The translations under genes were made by a program, and so were the position numbers. Shown one piece after another: positions 17,747 to 26,576 of a stretch of DNA of 64,000 nt. Origin of the DNA: Propionibacteriaceae bacterium UBA7704 (GTDB taxonomy: Bacteria; Actinomycetota; Actinomycetes; Propionibacteriales; Propionibacteriaceae); assembly GCA_002482525.1 (NCBI GenBank), contig DLGC01000017.1, positions 268,896 to 332,895 of the forward strand. The letters are read 5' to 3'. A model generated the notes under the pieces. It ran no database searches. It saw nothing but the letters and a program-made list of their open reading frames with translations, and had not been told where the DNA came from. Position 1 is the stretch's first letter. The number at the start of each line of letters is the position of its first letter.

Positions 17747-19330
17747 TCAGGCCGGACGCATCGCCGCTAGGTCATCGCTGACAGTGCTGATCGGCCGAAG
17801 ACCGAACTCGCTGACCAAGACCTCGAGCACCTCTGGTGATACGAACGCCGGCAGCGTGGGTCCGAGGTAGATGTCTCGCACCCCGAGGGCCAACAGGCTC
17901 AGCAGGACGCAAACAGCCTTCTGCTCGTACCACGACAACACCAAGGACAACGGCAGGTCGTTGATACCCACACCGAGTGCCTCGGCCAAGGCCGAAGCGA
18001 CCTTGACCGCAGAGTAGGCGTCGTTGCATTGGCCCATGTCCAACAGCCGAGGCAATCCACCGACGGTTCCCAACTGAAGGTCGTTGAAGCGGAACTTCCC
18101 GCAGGCCAGCGTCAGCACGATGCTGTCATCGGGAGTGCTCTCGACCAGGTTGGTGAAGTAGTTGCGCCCGTGCAGCGCACCGTCGCAGCCGCCCACCAGA
18201 TAGATGTGCTTCAGCTCACCAGCCTGGATCGCGCCCAACACCACATCGGCCACGCCGAGCACCGCCTGGTGGCCGAAGCCGGTGGTCAACTGACTACCAC
18301 CGTTGATACCGGTGAAGTCCTTCGGCTCCGACCAGCCGCCGAGTTCCTGGGCTTTGGCGATCACGGCGGAGAAGTCCTTGCTGCCGTCGGCGGACGCATC
18401 GACATGAGCCAGTCCGGGGAAGCCCACCACGGCGGTGGTGAAGATGTTGTCGGCATAGGAGGCCATCGGCGGCACCAGACAGTTGGTGGTGAACAGGAAG
18501 GCGCCCGGCACGCCGTCGAACTCCTTGCGCTGGTTCTGCCAGGCGGTTCCGAAATGACCCTTCAGGCAGGAGTAGGCGGCCAGTTCGGGATAGCCGTGGG
18601 CCGGGAGCATCTCGCCGTGAGTGTAGATGGCCACACCGGCGTCTTCACATTGCTCGGCGAGCATCTTCAGGTCGTGGAGATCATGGCCGGAAACCACGAT
18701 GAACGGGCCCGGCTGCACCTGCATGCTCACCGTGCTGGGCACCGGGTGGCCGTAGCTGCCGGTATTGGCCTCGTCGAGGAGTTCCAGGCAACGGAAGTTG
18801 ATCAGGCCGAAGTCATGGATCAACTGCAGCCATTCACCGGTCTCGTGGGAGCGCGAGGCGGCGGCCATGCCGTTGATCAGCCAGGCTTCCACGGCGGCGT
18901 CACGGTAGCCGAGAACAGAGGCGTGGTAGGCGTAGGCCGCCATGCCGCGCAACCCCAGCACCAGCAGCGAACGCAATGAGGCCTCTGCACCGCCATCGGT
19001 GAAGATGGCGGCTGGGCCGCTGACCGCTTCCAGGGCCGTGTCGGCACCGGCGCTCAGCTCGCGCCGCACTGTGTCGATGTCGTCGGCCATGCGATCGCAG
19101 GCTGCAGCGTCGAAGTTCACATTGGTGACTGTGGCGAACAGCCCCTCCATGAAGATCGGAGCCAACTCGGCGAGGCGCTCGGTGCCTTCGGCGACGACGG
19201 CAAGGCGCATCAGCTCGTAGGTGATGCGGTCCTGAGCCGCTGCCGTCGGGATGTCCTTTCCACAGTTACTCACCTCCACACAGGCGGTGGTGCCGACAGT
19301 CTGCTCGCACTGAAAACAGAACATTCCCAT
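17747..19330 (-). CDS. hcp: Hydroxylamine reductase (hybrid-cluster protein)
   Basis: A 527-aa Hcp. The proximal Fe-S cluster cysteines are residues 5, 8, 17 and 23. Later motifs that fit the hybrid cluster are IYTHGEMLPAHGYPEL, TNCLVPP, GGCDGA and LACGKFRFND. Hcp reduces hydroxylamine in vitro; in E. coli it acts as an NO reductase and protein S-nitrosylase (established there). No hcr reductase gene adjoins, so the electron donor is unknown. It is divergent from a Crp/Fnr regulator, as in HcpR-controlled systems. The gene implies anaerobic or microaerobic growth with nitrosative stress. Confidence 0.95.
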   Translation of the reverse strand: MGMFCFQCEQTVGTTACVEVSNCGKDIPTAAAQDRITYELMRLAVVAEGTERLAELAPIFMEGLFATVTNVNFDAAACDRMADDIDTVRRELSAGADTALEAVSGPAAIFTDGGAEASLRSLLVLGLRGMAAYAYHASVLGYRDAAVEAWLINGMAAASRSHETGEWLQLIHDFGLINFRCLELLDEANTGSYGHPVPSTVSMQVQPGPFIVVSGHDLHDLKMLAEQCEDAGVAIYTHGEMLPAHGYPELAAYSCLKGHFGTAWQNQRKEFDGVPGAFLFTTNCLVPPMASYADNIFTTAVVGFPGLAHVDASADGSKDFSAVIAKAQELGGWSEPKDFTGINGGSQLTTGFGHQAVLGVADVVLGAIQAGELKHIYLVGGCDGALHGRNYFTNLVESTPDDSIVLTLACGKFRFNDLQLGTVGGLPRLLDMGQCNDAYSAVKVASALAEALGVGINDLPLSLVLSWYEQKAVCVLLSLLALGVRDIYLGPTLPAFVSPEVLEVLVSEFGLRPISTVSDDLAAMRPA

Positions 19331-19420
19331 AGGTGTTCTGGCCTTTCCGGTAGGGACTATTGCCGCTGACTGCGGCGTCGTTCGTGCGCAACGGTAGGGT
19401 CAGGTCTTTGGGCACGTCTG

Positions 19421-19432
19421 TTGCCGGGGCAA
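19421..19432. promoter_or_regulatory. Candidate HcpR-type operator TTGCCGGGGCAA
   Basis: A perfect 12-bp inverted repeat, TTGCC-GG-GGCAA, lies between hcp and its divergent Crp/Fnr regulator. A TACCGT hexamer at 19396-19391 on the hcp strand would put the operator centre about 42 nt upstream of the hcp start site, the class II activator position. On the other side it ends 15 nt before the regulator ATG, suiting autoregulation. All inferred from position and symmetry. Confidence 0.6.
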
Positions 19433-19447
19433 CACTTTGGAGGAGCG

Positions 19448-20161
19448 ATGGGAATCACTGCGGTCGGTGATCTGACGCAGGCCTCCGCCGATGAGGATGC
19501 CTTCCTGGCATCGGTGCTCGGGCAGGGGCTCACCGCCGGCGACCTCGGGCTATTGATCCGCCAGGGTTACGTCCGACTCTTCTCGGCCGACGCGGGTGAT
19601 CGAGTCGCACTCCGAGCCGCGGCCCAGGCTTCGTTCTTCGTGGTGCTGTCCGGCCGCCTCCAGGTGGTGCGCACCCGCACCGATGGCAGCCGCCACATCA
19701 TCGACGTGGTCGATGCCGGCGGGGCCTGCGGCGCGGTGACTGCCTTCGCGCCGTCACCGCGATGGCCGGCCGATGTTCATGCCGCTGCACCGGTACGCCT
19801 GCTGGAAGTCGGCACTCGACCGTTGCTGAGCACCGATGCTCCCGAACCGCTGCGACAAGTGCTCTTGCAGAACTGTGTGCGCCTGCTCGCCGAGCGGGCT
19901 CGCAACTTGAATGCCCGCGGTGAGCTGCTGGGACGCCGCTCGTTGCGCGCTCGACTGGCCTTCTACCTGATTCGGCATGCCGATGAGGCAGGGGTGGTCG
20001 CCGGAACGTTGACCCGGCAGGAGTTGGCCGACCATCTGCAGGTGTCCCGAGCATCGATGACACGCGAGCTAGGACGCATGGTCGACGCCGGACTGATCTC
20101 GATCGACGGGCGGGCCTTCCGGCTTCGCGACCGGGCCGCTGTTTCGGCGCTGGCCCGCTGA
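19448..20161 (+). CDS. Crp/Fnr-family regulator, HcpR-like
   Basis: A 237-aa regulator with a cyclic-nucleotide-like beta barrel (FFVVLSGRLQVVRT... IIDVVDAGG) and a C-terminal helix-turn-helix, LTRQELADHLQVSRASMTRELGRM. No N-terminal cysteine cluster of FNR type is visible. The ATG at 19448 is preceded by GGAGGAGCG; the upstream frame to 19421 was rejected. Its location divergent from hcp matches HcpR, a Crp/Fnr regulator of hcp known in several anaerobes. How it senses NO or nitrite is not evident from sequence. Confidence 0.88.
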   Translation: MGITAVGDLTQASADEDAFLASVLGQGLTAGDLGLLIRQGYVRLFSADAGDRVALRAAAQASFFVVLSGRLQVVRTRTDGSRHIIDVVDAGGACGAVTAFAPSPRWPADVHAAAPVRLLEVGTRPLLSTDAPEPLRQVLLQNCVRLLAERARNLNARGELLGRRSLRARLAFYLIRHADEAGVVAGTLTRQELADHLQVSRASMTRELGRMVDAGLISIDGRAFRLRDRAAVSALAR

Positions 20162-20182
20162 TTCACTCGGTAAGGTCAAGCC

Positions 20183-21469
20183 ATGAGTACCGCCAATGCC
20201 TACGACGCCGTTGAGCTGATCCGCACCAAACGCGATGGACATCGCCTCGAACCCGCAGCGATTCGCTGGCTGATCGACGCCTACACCGCTGGCGCCGTCA
20301 GCGATGAGCAGATGTCAGCAATGGCGATGGCGATCTTCTTCCAGGGCCTCGACCGGGACGAGCTCGTGGAGTGGACCCAGGCGATGATCGCCACCGGCGA
20401 GCGCATGGACTTCTCCTCGTTGGACCGCCCCACGGTCGACAAACACTCCACCGGCGGTGTCGGCGACAAGATCACACTCCCGCTGGCACCCTTGGTCGCT
20501 GCCTGTGGCGCGGCCGTGCCTCAGCTCAGCGGTCGCGGCCTGGGTCACACCGGCGGAACCTTGGACAAGCTGGAGGCCATTCCCGGCTGGCGGGCGTCGC
20601 TGAGCAACGCCGAAATGCTGAATCAGCTCAATTCGATCGGTGCGGTGATCTGTGCCGCTGGCGCCGGTTTGGCCCCGGCAGACAAGAAGCTCTACGCGTT
20701 GCGTGACGTCACCGCCACCGTCGAGTCGATTCCGATGATCTCGGCGTCCATCATGAGCAAGAAAATCGCCGAGGGCACCGCCTCCCTGGTGCTGGACGTC
20801 AAGACCGGTTCGGGAGCTTTCATGAAGACGCGCGAGGACTCCCGAAACCTCGCCACCACCATGGTCGAGATTGGCAAGGGCGCCGGAGTGAACACGGTGG
20901 CCCTGATCACCGACATGAATGCGCCGCTGGGTCGCAGCGCCGGAAACGGCGTCGAGGTCGCCGAATCCGTGGAAGTGCTGGCCGGCGGCGGGCCCTCCGA
21001 TGTCGTCGAACTCACGGTGGCGCTGGCCCGCGAGATGCTGAGCTGCGCCGGGATCGACACCGATCCTGCCGAAGTTCTGGCCTCCGGCAAGGCGATGGAC
21101 ACCTGGAAAGCAATGATCCGCGCCCAGGGCGGTGACCCGGACGCTGCGCTGCCCGCGCCTCGGCACACCGAGGTCATCACCGCCGAGGCCGACGGCTACC
21201 TGACCGATCTGGACGCGATGGCTGTCGGCCTGGCGGCTTGGCGGCTGGGTGCAGGTCGGGCCAAGCAGGGCGATCCGGTCCAGGCTGCCGCTGGGGTGAG
21301 CTGGCATGTCGGTATTGGGGATCCGGTGCGCGCAGGGCAGCCGCTGTTCTCGCTGTACACCGACACCGAAGACCGCATCGAGCGGGCTCGGCAGGCCCTG
21401 GATACCGCTGCCACGATCGGTTCACAGCCGGTGTCGGCCAGGCCGGTCGTGCTGGAGCGCATCAGCTAA
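20183..21469 (+). CDS. deoA: Thymidine phosphorylase
   Basis: A 428-aa enzyme that splits thymidine or deoxyuridine by phosphorolysis, giving the base and deoxyribose 1-phosphate. Motifs include AYTAGAVSDEQMSA, VDKHSTGGVGDK, SGRGLGHTGGTLDKLE (family signature) and MSKKIAEGT. The C-terminal PYNP domain is intact. It follows the Crp/Fnr gene by 21 bp and may share its transcript. It ends with a 4-bp overlap against the convergent DUF1707-like gene. Confidence 0.95.
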   Translation: MSTANAYDAVELIRTKRDGHRLEPAAIRWLIDAYTAGAVSDEQMSAMAMAIFFQGLDRDELVEWTQAMIATGERMDFSSLDRPTVDKHSTGGVGDKITLPLAPLVAACGAAVPQLSGRGLGHTGGTLDKLEAIPGWRASLSNAEMLNQLNSIGAVICAAGAGLAPADKKLYALRDVTATVESIPMISASIMSKKIAEGTASLVLDVKTGSGAFMKTREDSRNLATTMVEIGKGAGVNTVALITDMNAPLGRSAGNGVEVAESVEVLAGGGPSDVVELTVALAREMLSCAGIDTDPAEVLASGKAMDTWKAMIRAQGGDPDAALPAPRHTEVITAEADGYLTDLDAMAVGLAAWRLGAGRAKQGDPVQAAAGVSWHVGIGDPVRAGQPLFSLYTDTEDRIERARQALDTAATIGSQPVSARPVVLERIS

Positions 21470-22056
21470 CCGCGACCGCTACGGCCGACCTGGCGAGCGT
21501 GCATCCGTTGCTGGGCTGCAGCAGCGCGGCGTAGTTCCCGGCGGGTGCCGTAGCGCACTCGCAGATTCCCCATAGCCAAAGAACCGCGCAACACCAGCAC
21601 CGGGCATCCCGGCGCGGGTTGGTTCGACACCCGAACCCTGACCTTGCCCATGCCAGCACCGACCCGGTCAGCATCTACCGCCCATCCGTCGGGCAGCACC
21701 AGTTTCACGTTGCCCATTGCTCCGCTGATCTCCACCCAGATCACCGGCGTCGAAGCCTGTGCCTGCAGGAAGTCCAGGCGAACATTGCTGGCCTTGGCTT
21801 GGATGTGCAGGTGGGGCGGAACCGCCCAGACGCCGGTCCGACTCTGCGCCGACCAACCCGCAGAGATCACCATCGGGTCATCGTCGCGATAGCCGGCTGC
21901 GGTGTAGCCGTGATGCGCCAGGGCCAGTGCTGACGCATCACCGGCGTCGAGTGCGGCGAGTTGGCTGTCCAAGTCCGAGGGGTCGATCAGACCTTGCTCG
22001 GCCAGACTGCGCAGCCGCGCCCGCGCCGCGTCGCGGTCCAAGGGTTCTAGGCTCAT
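21466..22056 (-). CDS. DUF1707-like protein with LiaF-type C-terminal domain
   Basis: A 196-aa protein. Residues 1-50 (LDRDAARARLRSLAEQGLIDPSDLDSQL) resemble the short DUF1707 helical domain common in actinobacteria. Residues ~80-170 repeat beta-strand patterns (EISGAMGNVKLVLPDGW, VLRGSLAMGNLRVRY) like the cell-wall-active antibiotic response domain of LiaF. No transmembrane helix is seen. Function is unknown; relatives sit beside envelope-stress sensors but none is present here. The ATG at 22056 was chosen over an extension to 22089. Confidence 0.72.
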   Translation of the reverse strand: MSLEPLDRDAARARLRSLAEQGLIDPSDLDSQLAALDAGDASALALAHHGYTAAGYRDDDPMVISAGWSAQSRTGVWAVPPHLHIQAKASNVRLDFLQAQASTPVIWVEISGAMGNVKLVLPDGWAVDADRVGAGMGKVRVRVSNQPAPGCPVLVLRGSLAMGNLRVRYGTRRELRRAAAAQQRMHARQVGRSGRG

Positions 22057-22101
22057 GGTGACGAGCTTAGGCCGGTCCGATTCGCCCACACTGCGGCGAG
22101 G

Positions 22102-23685
22102 TCAGTCGCGGGCGACCAGACCCCAGCGGTAGGCGTCGTACAACGCCTCCCAGGACGCCTCGATGACGTTGGTGCCGACACCGACCGTGGTCCAGGTGCG
22201 ATTGCCGTCGGTCATGTCGATCAAGGTTCGCACGATCGCATCGGTGCCGTGGCCCTGATCCAGGATGCGCACCTTGAAGTCGGTCAGTTCGAAGTCCTCG
22301 ACCTGCGGGTAGGCCGAGCGAAGCGCGCCGCGCAACGCCACGTCCAAAGCGTTCAAAGGGCCGTGGCCCTCGCCGACCAGGTGACGCACCACGCCCTTGG
22401 CGCGCAGCTTCACCGTCGCCTCGGAATCGCCCTCGGGTTTCATCTCGTGACCGGTGATGACCCGCCAACTGATGACCTCGAAGAACTCCTCCAGCAGGCC
22501 CAGCTCGGAGCGCAGCAGCAGCTCGAAGCTGGCATCGGCCGACTCGTAGGAGTAGCCGTCCATCTCGCGTGCCTTCACCGTGTCGGTCACCTGGGCGGCC
22601 AGATCGCGGTTGGACAGGTCGTAGCCCAGCTCGGAGCCCTTGATCTGGATGTTGGCTCGTCCGGCCATATCCGAGACCAGCATGCGCATGTCGTTCCCGA
22701 CCAGGGTCGGATCGATGTGCTGGTAAAGGTTGGCATCCACCTTGATCGCTGAGGCATGCAGCCCGGCCTTGTGGGCGAACGCCGAGGCCCCCACGTAGGC
22801 CTGGCGCGTGTTCAGCGGCACATTGGTGACCCCGGCGACCGCATGACTGATTCGAGTGGCGTCAGCCAGCTGTTCGGGTTCGACCAGGTGCCAGCCATAT
22901 TTCAACTGCAAGTTCGCCAGCACGGTGATCAGATCGGCATTTCCGGTGCGCTCACCGTGACCGTTGATAGTGCCCTGGAAATGCATGGCGCCGGCGTCGA
23001 CGGCTGCCAGCGTATTGGCCACCGCGCACCCGGTGTCGTTGTGGCAGTGGATGCCCAAATCCACCCCGATCGCGCTGGCGGCCGAGACGATATCGCCCAT
23101 CTGGGCGGGCAGCATGCCGCCGTTGGTGTCGCACAAAACGACCACCTCGGCGCCTGCGTCAGCGGCAGTGCGCACCACGTCGAGGGCGTATTCGGGATTG
23201 GCCTGGTAGCCGTTGAAGAAGTGCTCGGCGTCGACGAAGACCCGACGTCCGTTGGCGACCAGGTGACGCACCGTGTCGGCCACCATCTCCAGGTTCTCGG
23301 CCAGGGTGGTCCGCAGTGCCCTCAGCACGTGTTCGTCATGGCTCTTGGCCACGATGCAGACCACCTCGGTGCGGGCATCGATCAGCGCTTGCACCTGTGG
23401 ATCCTCGGCGGCCGTGGTGCCCGCCTTGCGGGTGGCTCCGAAGGCGACCAGCTTCGCGTTCTGCAACTCCAGCTGGCCCTCGGCGGCCGCGGCAAAGAAG
23501 GCGGTGTCGTTCGGGTTCGCCCCCGGCCAGCCGCCTTCAATGAAGCTGATCCCCAACTCGTCCAAGTAGCGGGCGATCTTCAGCTTGTCGCTGACATTGA
23601 GCTGCAGGCCTTCCTGCTGGGCACCGTCGCGCAGGGTGGTGTCGTAGACGTGGAAGACGTCCGGGGTGGCAGACAGAAGGGTCAT
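22102..23685 (-). CDS. cimA: Citramalate synthase
   Basis: A 527-aa DRE-TIM metallolyase that condenses pyruvate and acetyl-CoA to (R)-citramalate, the threonine-independent entry to isoleucine. It opens VYDTTLRDGAQQEGL, has HCHNDTGCAVAN as metal motif, NGHGERTGNADL and the C-terminal LeuA allosteric dimer domain. The GxxQxEG variation and overall form fit the CimA/LeuA3 subfamily rather than LeuA or NifV. The ATG at 23685 was preferred to a frame from 23736. LeuCD and LeuB in this window could process citramalate onward. Confidence 0.92.
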   Translation of the reverse strand: MTLLSATPDVFHVYDTTLRDGAQQEGLQLNVSDKLKIARYLDELGISFIEGGWPGANPNDTAFFAAAAEGQLELQNAKLVAFGATRKAGTTAAEDPQVQALIDARTEVVCIVAKSHDEHVLRALRTTLAENLEMVADTVRHLVANGRRVFVDAEHFFNGYQANPEYALDVVRTAADAGAEVVVLCDTNGGMLPAQMGDIVSAASAIGVDLGIHCHNDTGCAVANTLAAVDAGAMHFQGTINGHGERTGNADLITVLANLQLKYGWHLVEPEQLADATRISHAVAGVTNVPLNTRQAYVGASAFAHKAGLHASAIKVDANLYQHIDPTLVGNDMRMLVSDMAGRANIQIKGSELGYDLSNRDLAAQVTDTVKAREMDGYSYESADASFELLLRSELGLLEEFFEVISWRVITGHEMKPEGDSEATVKLRAKGVVRHLVGEGHGPLNALDVALRGALRSAYPQVEDFELTDFKVRILDQGHGTDAIVRTLIDMTDGNRTWTTVGVGTNVIEASWEALYDAYRWGLVARD

Positions 23686-23768
23686 CGGCAAACCTTGCAG
23701 TAGACGGGCATTATCGGAGGAGTCTGCCCTGCTCACCGCGTGTTACTGGCGTGTTTCACGCGCTGAGA

Positions 23769-23807
23769 CCCGGTCGCGACCGCCGGACCGCATCGGTCGC
23801 GACCGGG
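23769..23807 (-). terminator. Terminator-like hairpin after ilvE
   Basis: CCCGGTCGCGACCG (23769-23782) and CGGTCGCGACCGGG (23794-23807) are perfectly complementary with an 11-nt loop. The hairpin starts 9 nt past the ilvE stop and separates ilvE from cimA. No U-run follows, so termination may need Rho. Each arm also contains the self-complementary GGTCGCGACC. Confidence 0.65.
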
Positions 23808-23816
23808 CTGCAGAGG

Positions 23817-24899
23817 TCACACCACGCGGTGCAACCAGCCTCGGGTGTCCTCGGCGCGTCCGTACTGGATGTCCAAGATGGCCTGTCGAATCGCCAGGGT
23901 GCGCTCGCTTCCGGCAGGAAGAGTCCAGGCTCCGGCCTCGGAACGGAAGGCGCCGATCGGAGTGACCACCGCCGCGGTTCCGCAGGAGAAGGCCTCCACC
24001 ACGGTGCCGTCGGCGATGCCGTCAAACAGCTCGTTGGGCGCAATACGGCGTTCCTCGGTGGCCAGCCCCAGGTCGGCAGCCACTTCCAGGATCGATGAAC
24101 GGGTGATGCCCTCCAAGATGGTGCCGGTCAACGCCGGGGTGATCAGGCGTCCGTCGGCAGTCACCAAGAAGACGTTCATGCCCCCCAGTTCTTCGAGCCG
24201 GTCCTTGCCGGCGGCTTCGATGAACAGCACCTGGGAACAGCCGTGCTCATAGCCTTCGTATTGCGCGATCAGTGAGGCTGCGTAGTTGCCGCCGCACTTG
24301 GCGGCGCCGGTTCCGCCGATGCCGGCACGGGCATAGCGGTCGGTAACCCAGATGTCGACAGGCTTCACGCCGCCGGCGAAATACGGCCCCGACGGTGAAG
24401 CGATCACACTGAAGGTGACCCGCTCTGCGGCACGCACCCCCAAGAACACCTCGTCGGCGAACATGAACGGACGCAGGTAGAGACTCTTCTCACCTTCACT
24501 GTCGGGCACCCAGTGCTCGTCGACGCGAACCAGTTCCACGACGGCGTTGATGAAATCGTCCACCGGCAGCTCCGGCAGCATCATGCGCGCGGCCGAGGTC
24601 TGAAAGCGGCGCGCGTTCGCCTCAGCGCGGAACAGGTGGATCGAGCCGTCGGCATGTCGATAGGCCTTCAGACCCTCGAAGACCTCTTGGGCGTAGTGCA
24701 GCACTGCACCGGCCGGGTCGATCTGGAATGGGCCATAGGGACGAATCGCCGCATCGCCCCATCCGCCGCCGCTGGTCCAGGTGGCTACCGCCATGTGGTC
24801 GGTGAATTTGGCGCCGAAACCCGGGTCGGCCAAGACCTCGGCGACCTCGGCCAAGCTACTGGGATTCGGGTGGGGAGTCAGTGGGTACTGCAGCGACAT
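23817..24899 (-). CDS. ilvE: Branched-chain amino acid aminotransferase
   Basis: IlvE carries out the last step of valine, leucine and isoleucine synthesis with PLP. The 360-aa class IV fold shows HYAQEVFEGLKAYRHADGSI, FRAEANARRFQTSA, the PLP region GAAKCGGNYAAS and EAFSCGTAAVVTPIG. The frame extends to 25106 but the ATG at 24899 gives the normal length and MSLQYPLTPHPNP start. The Shine-Dalgarno is weak. It is divergent from leuB across 69 bp. Confidence 0.95.
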   Translation of the reverse strand: MSLQYPLTPHPNPSSLAEVAEVLADPGFGAKFTDHMAVATWTSGGGWGDAAIRPYGPFQIDPAGAVLHYAQEVFEGLKAYRHADGSIHLFRAEANARRFQTSAARMMLPELPVDDFINAVVELVRVDEHWVPDSEGEKSLYLRPFMFADEVFLGVRAAERVTFSVIASPSGPYFAGGVKPVDIWVTDRYARAGIGGTGAAKCGGNYAASLIAQYEGYEHGCSQVLFIEAAGKDRLEELGGMNVFLVTADGRLITPALTGTILEGITRSSILEVAADLGLATEERRIAPNELFDGIADGTVVEAFSCGTAAVVTPIGAFRSEAGAWTLPAGSERTLAIRQAILDIQYGRAEDTRGWLHRVV

Positions 24900-24968
24900 A
24901 GGCGCATGGTAGCGCTTCTGGTGAGACGAATCTGTCCGGTCAGCGGTCGCCACGGTAGCCTCGCGCGA
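24900..24968. promoter_or_regulatory. ilvE / leuB divergent intergenic region
   Basis: Sixty-nine bases separate the two starts and must hold both promoters. No strong palindrome or clear -35/-10 pair is visible, and neither gene has a strong ribosome-binding site, so leaderless transcripts are possible. Confidence 0.45.
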
Positions 24969-26039
24969 GTGAATGAACACAACAACGCTGGCAAGCTGGT
25001 GATCTCGGTCGTCGCAGGTGACGGAATTGGGCCCGAAGTGGTCGCCGAGGGACTCAAAGTACTGACCGCCGCAGTCGGATCCGACGCCATCGATTTCGTG
25101 CACCACGATCTGGGTGCCGAACGCTGGCAGCGCACCGGCGAGGTACTTCCCGAGGCGGAAATGGAAACACTCGCCGCAAGCGATGCAATCCTGCTGGGCG
25201 CGGTGGGTGCTGCGCCGGGATCACAAGCGGTGCCTTCGGGACTGTTGGAGCGCGGCTTGCTGTTGAAGCTGCGCTTTGCGTTCGATCACTACGTCAATCT
25301 GCGTCCCTCGAAGCTGTATCCGGGGCTGCCCACTCCCCTGGCCGAGTCGGTCACCGGACGTGGCCCGATCGATTTCGTGGTGGTGCGCGAAGGCACCGAG
25401 GGGCTGTACTGCGGCAACGGCGGCGTGGTCCGTCAGGGCACCGAGTTCGAGATCGCCAACGAACTCAGCGTGAACACCGCCCATGGCGTGGAGCGGGTCA
25501 TTCGGGACGCCTTCGCCCGAGCCGAGAAGCGCCGCAAGCACGTGACGATGGTTCACAAGCACAATGTGCTGGTCAACGCCGGCGGCCTGTGGAACCGGCT
25601 GTTCGCCGCCGTCGCGGCGGAGCACCCCGAGGTGACAACCGACTACCTGCACGTCGACGCAGCCACCATCGCACTGGTTCAGGATCCGCAGCGCTTCGAC
25701 GTGATGGTCACCGACAACCTGTTCGGCGATATCCTCACCGACCTCGCAGCTGCCGTGACCGGTGGCATCGGCCTGGCCGCCAGCGCCAACATCAACCCCG
25801 AGGGCGCCTTCCCGTCCATGTTCGAGCCGGTGCATGGCTCGGCCCCCGACATTGCCGGTCAGGGCATCGCGGATCCGACGGCCACCATCTTGAGCACTGC
25901 GCTGCTGTTGGATCACCTCGGACGCAGCGCCGACGCCCGGCGCATCGAGGCGGCTGTTGACGCTGATCTCGCCGAGCGGGGCGACTCCAAGCGCTCGACC
26001 ACCACGGTCGGTGACGAGATCGCCGCACGGCTGGCCTGA
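24969..26039 (+). CDS. leuB: 3-isopropylmalate dehydrogenase
   Basis: LeuB oxidatively decarboxylates 3-isopropylmalate (or methylmalate in the citramalate route) using NAD. The 356-aa protein has VVAGDGIGPEVV, VVREGTEGLY, the catalytic Lys/Asp region VHKHNVLVNAGG... TDNLFGDILTDLAA and EPVHGSAPDIAGQGIADP. I chose GTG 24969, which gives usual length and lies clear of ilvE; the frame itself opens much further upstream, antisense to ilvE. The NAD/NADP specificity is not judged here. Confidence 0.93.
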   Translation: MNEHNNAGKLVISVVAGDGIGPEVVAEGLKVLTAAVGSDAIDFVHHDLGAERWQRTGEVLPEAEMETLAASDAILLGAVGAAPGSQAVPSGLLERGLLLKLRFAFDHYVNLRPSKLYPGLPTPLAESVTGRGPIDFVVVREGTEGLYCGNGGVVRQGTEFEIANELSVNTAHGVERVIRDAFARAEKRRKHVTMVHKHNVLVNAGGLWNRLFAAVAAEHPEVTTDYLHVDAATIALVQDPQRFDVMVTDNLFGDILTDLAAAVTGGIGLAASANINPEGAFPSMFEPVHGSAPDIAGQGIADPTATILSTALLLDHLGRSADARRIEAAVDADLAERGDSKRSTTTVGDEIAARLA

Positions 26040-26051
26040 GCCTTCCTGCGA

Positions 26052-26098
26052 CCACAGCGACCGGCCGCCTCACTCAAGAGGTCGTCCGGTCGCTGTGG
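26052..26098 (+). terminator. Terminator-like hairpin after leuB
   Basis: CCACAGCGACCGG (26052-26064) pairs exactly with CCGGTCGCTGTGG (26086-26098) around a 21-nt loop, 12 nt after the leuB stop. A GC-rich stem without a T-run. Confidence 0.6.
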
Positions 26099-26182
26099 TG
26101 GTGGCCGGACGTGGTTGAGATATTCGAACCCCAGGACTGAACCCTGTTCTCGGATGTTGCTAGGCTGCCTGCGGAGGTCGTC

Positions 26183-26572
26183 ATGAGTTGGCAACAGTAT
26201 CCGCAACCCGCGCAGTACGGGGTTACCCCCGTAGCCATCACTGACCAGGAGCAACCCAGCACGGCATTGGTGGTCGTCGCCTGGGTTCTGACCGCCTTCA
26301 CCAGCCTGTATCTGCTGCCGTGGGCGATCGCAGCGACCCGCGGCAAGCGCGACCAGGTGGGCATCTTGCTCATCAACCTGCTGCTGGGTTGGACCGTGAT
26401 CGGCTGGATCGTGGCTTTGGTGCTGTCACTGCTCAACCATCGACCGATCGCGGTCGTCCCCGTGCCGGTGGCTGCGCTGCCCGCCGCTCCCCTGCCCGGT
26501 TGGTATCCCAACCCCAATGGCCCCGGCCAGCGTTACTGGAACGGCCACGCTTGGACCGATCAGCTCGCCTGA
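26183..26572 (+). CDS. Superinfection-immunity-like membrane protein with DUF2510 tail
   Basis: A 129-aa small membrane protein. Residues ~28-85 contain two hydrophobic segments with SLYLLPWAIAATRGK between them, the pattern of the superinfection immunity family (PF14373, named for phage T4 Imm). Residues ~105-128 form a DUF2510 module, PGWYPNPNGPGQRYWNGHAW. GGAGGTCGTC precedes the ATG. The role is unknown; DUF2510 modules occur on many actinobacterial membrane proteins. It sits alone between leuB and the convergent P-type ATPase, 4 nt apart at their stops. Confidence 0.82.
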   Translation: MSWQQYPQPAQYGVTPVAITDQEQPSTALVVVAWVLTAFTSLYLLPWAIAATRGKRDQVGILLINLLLGWTVIGWIVALVLSLLNHRPIAVVPVPVAALPAAPLPGWYPNPNGPGQRYWNGHAWTDQLA

Positions 26573-26576
26573 GCGA

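Noticed and set aside
24513..24968. Upstream extension of leuB
   Set aside because: It is antisense to ilvE; normal LeuB length begins at 24969.
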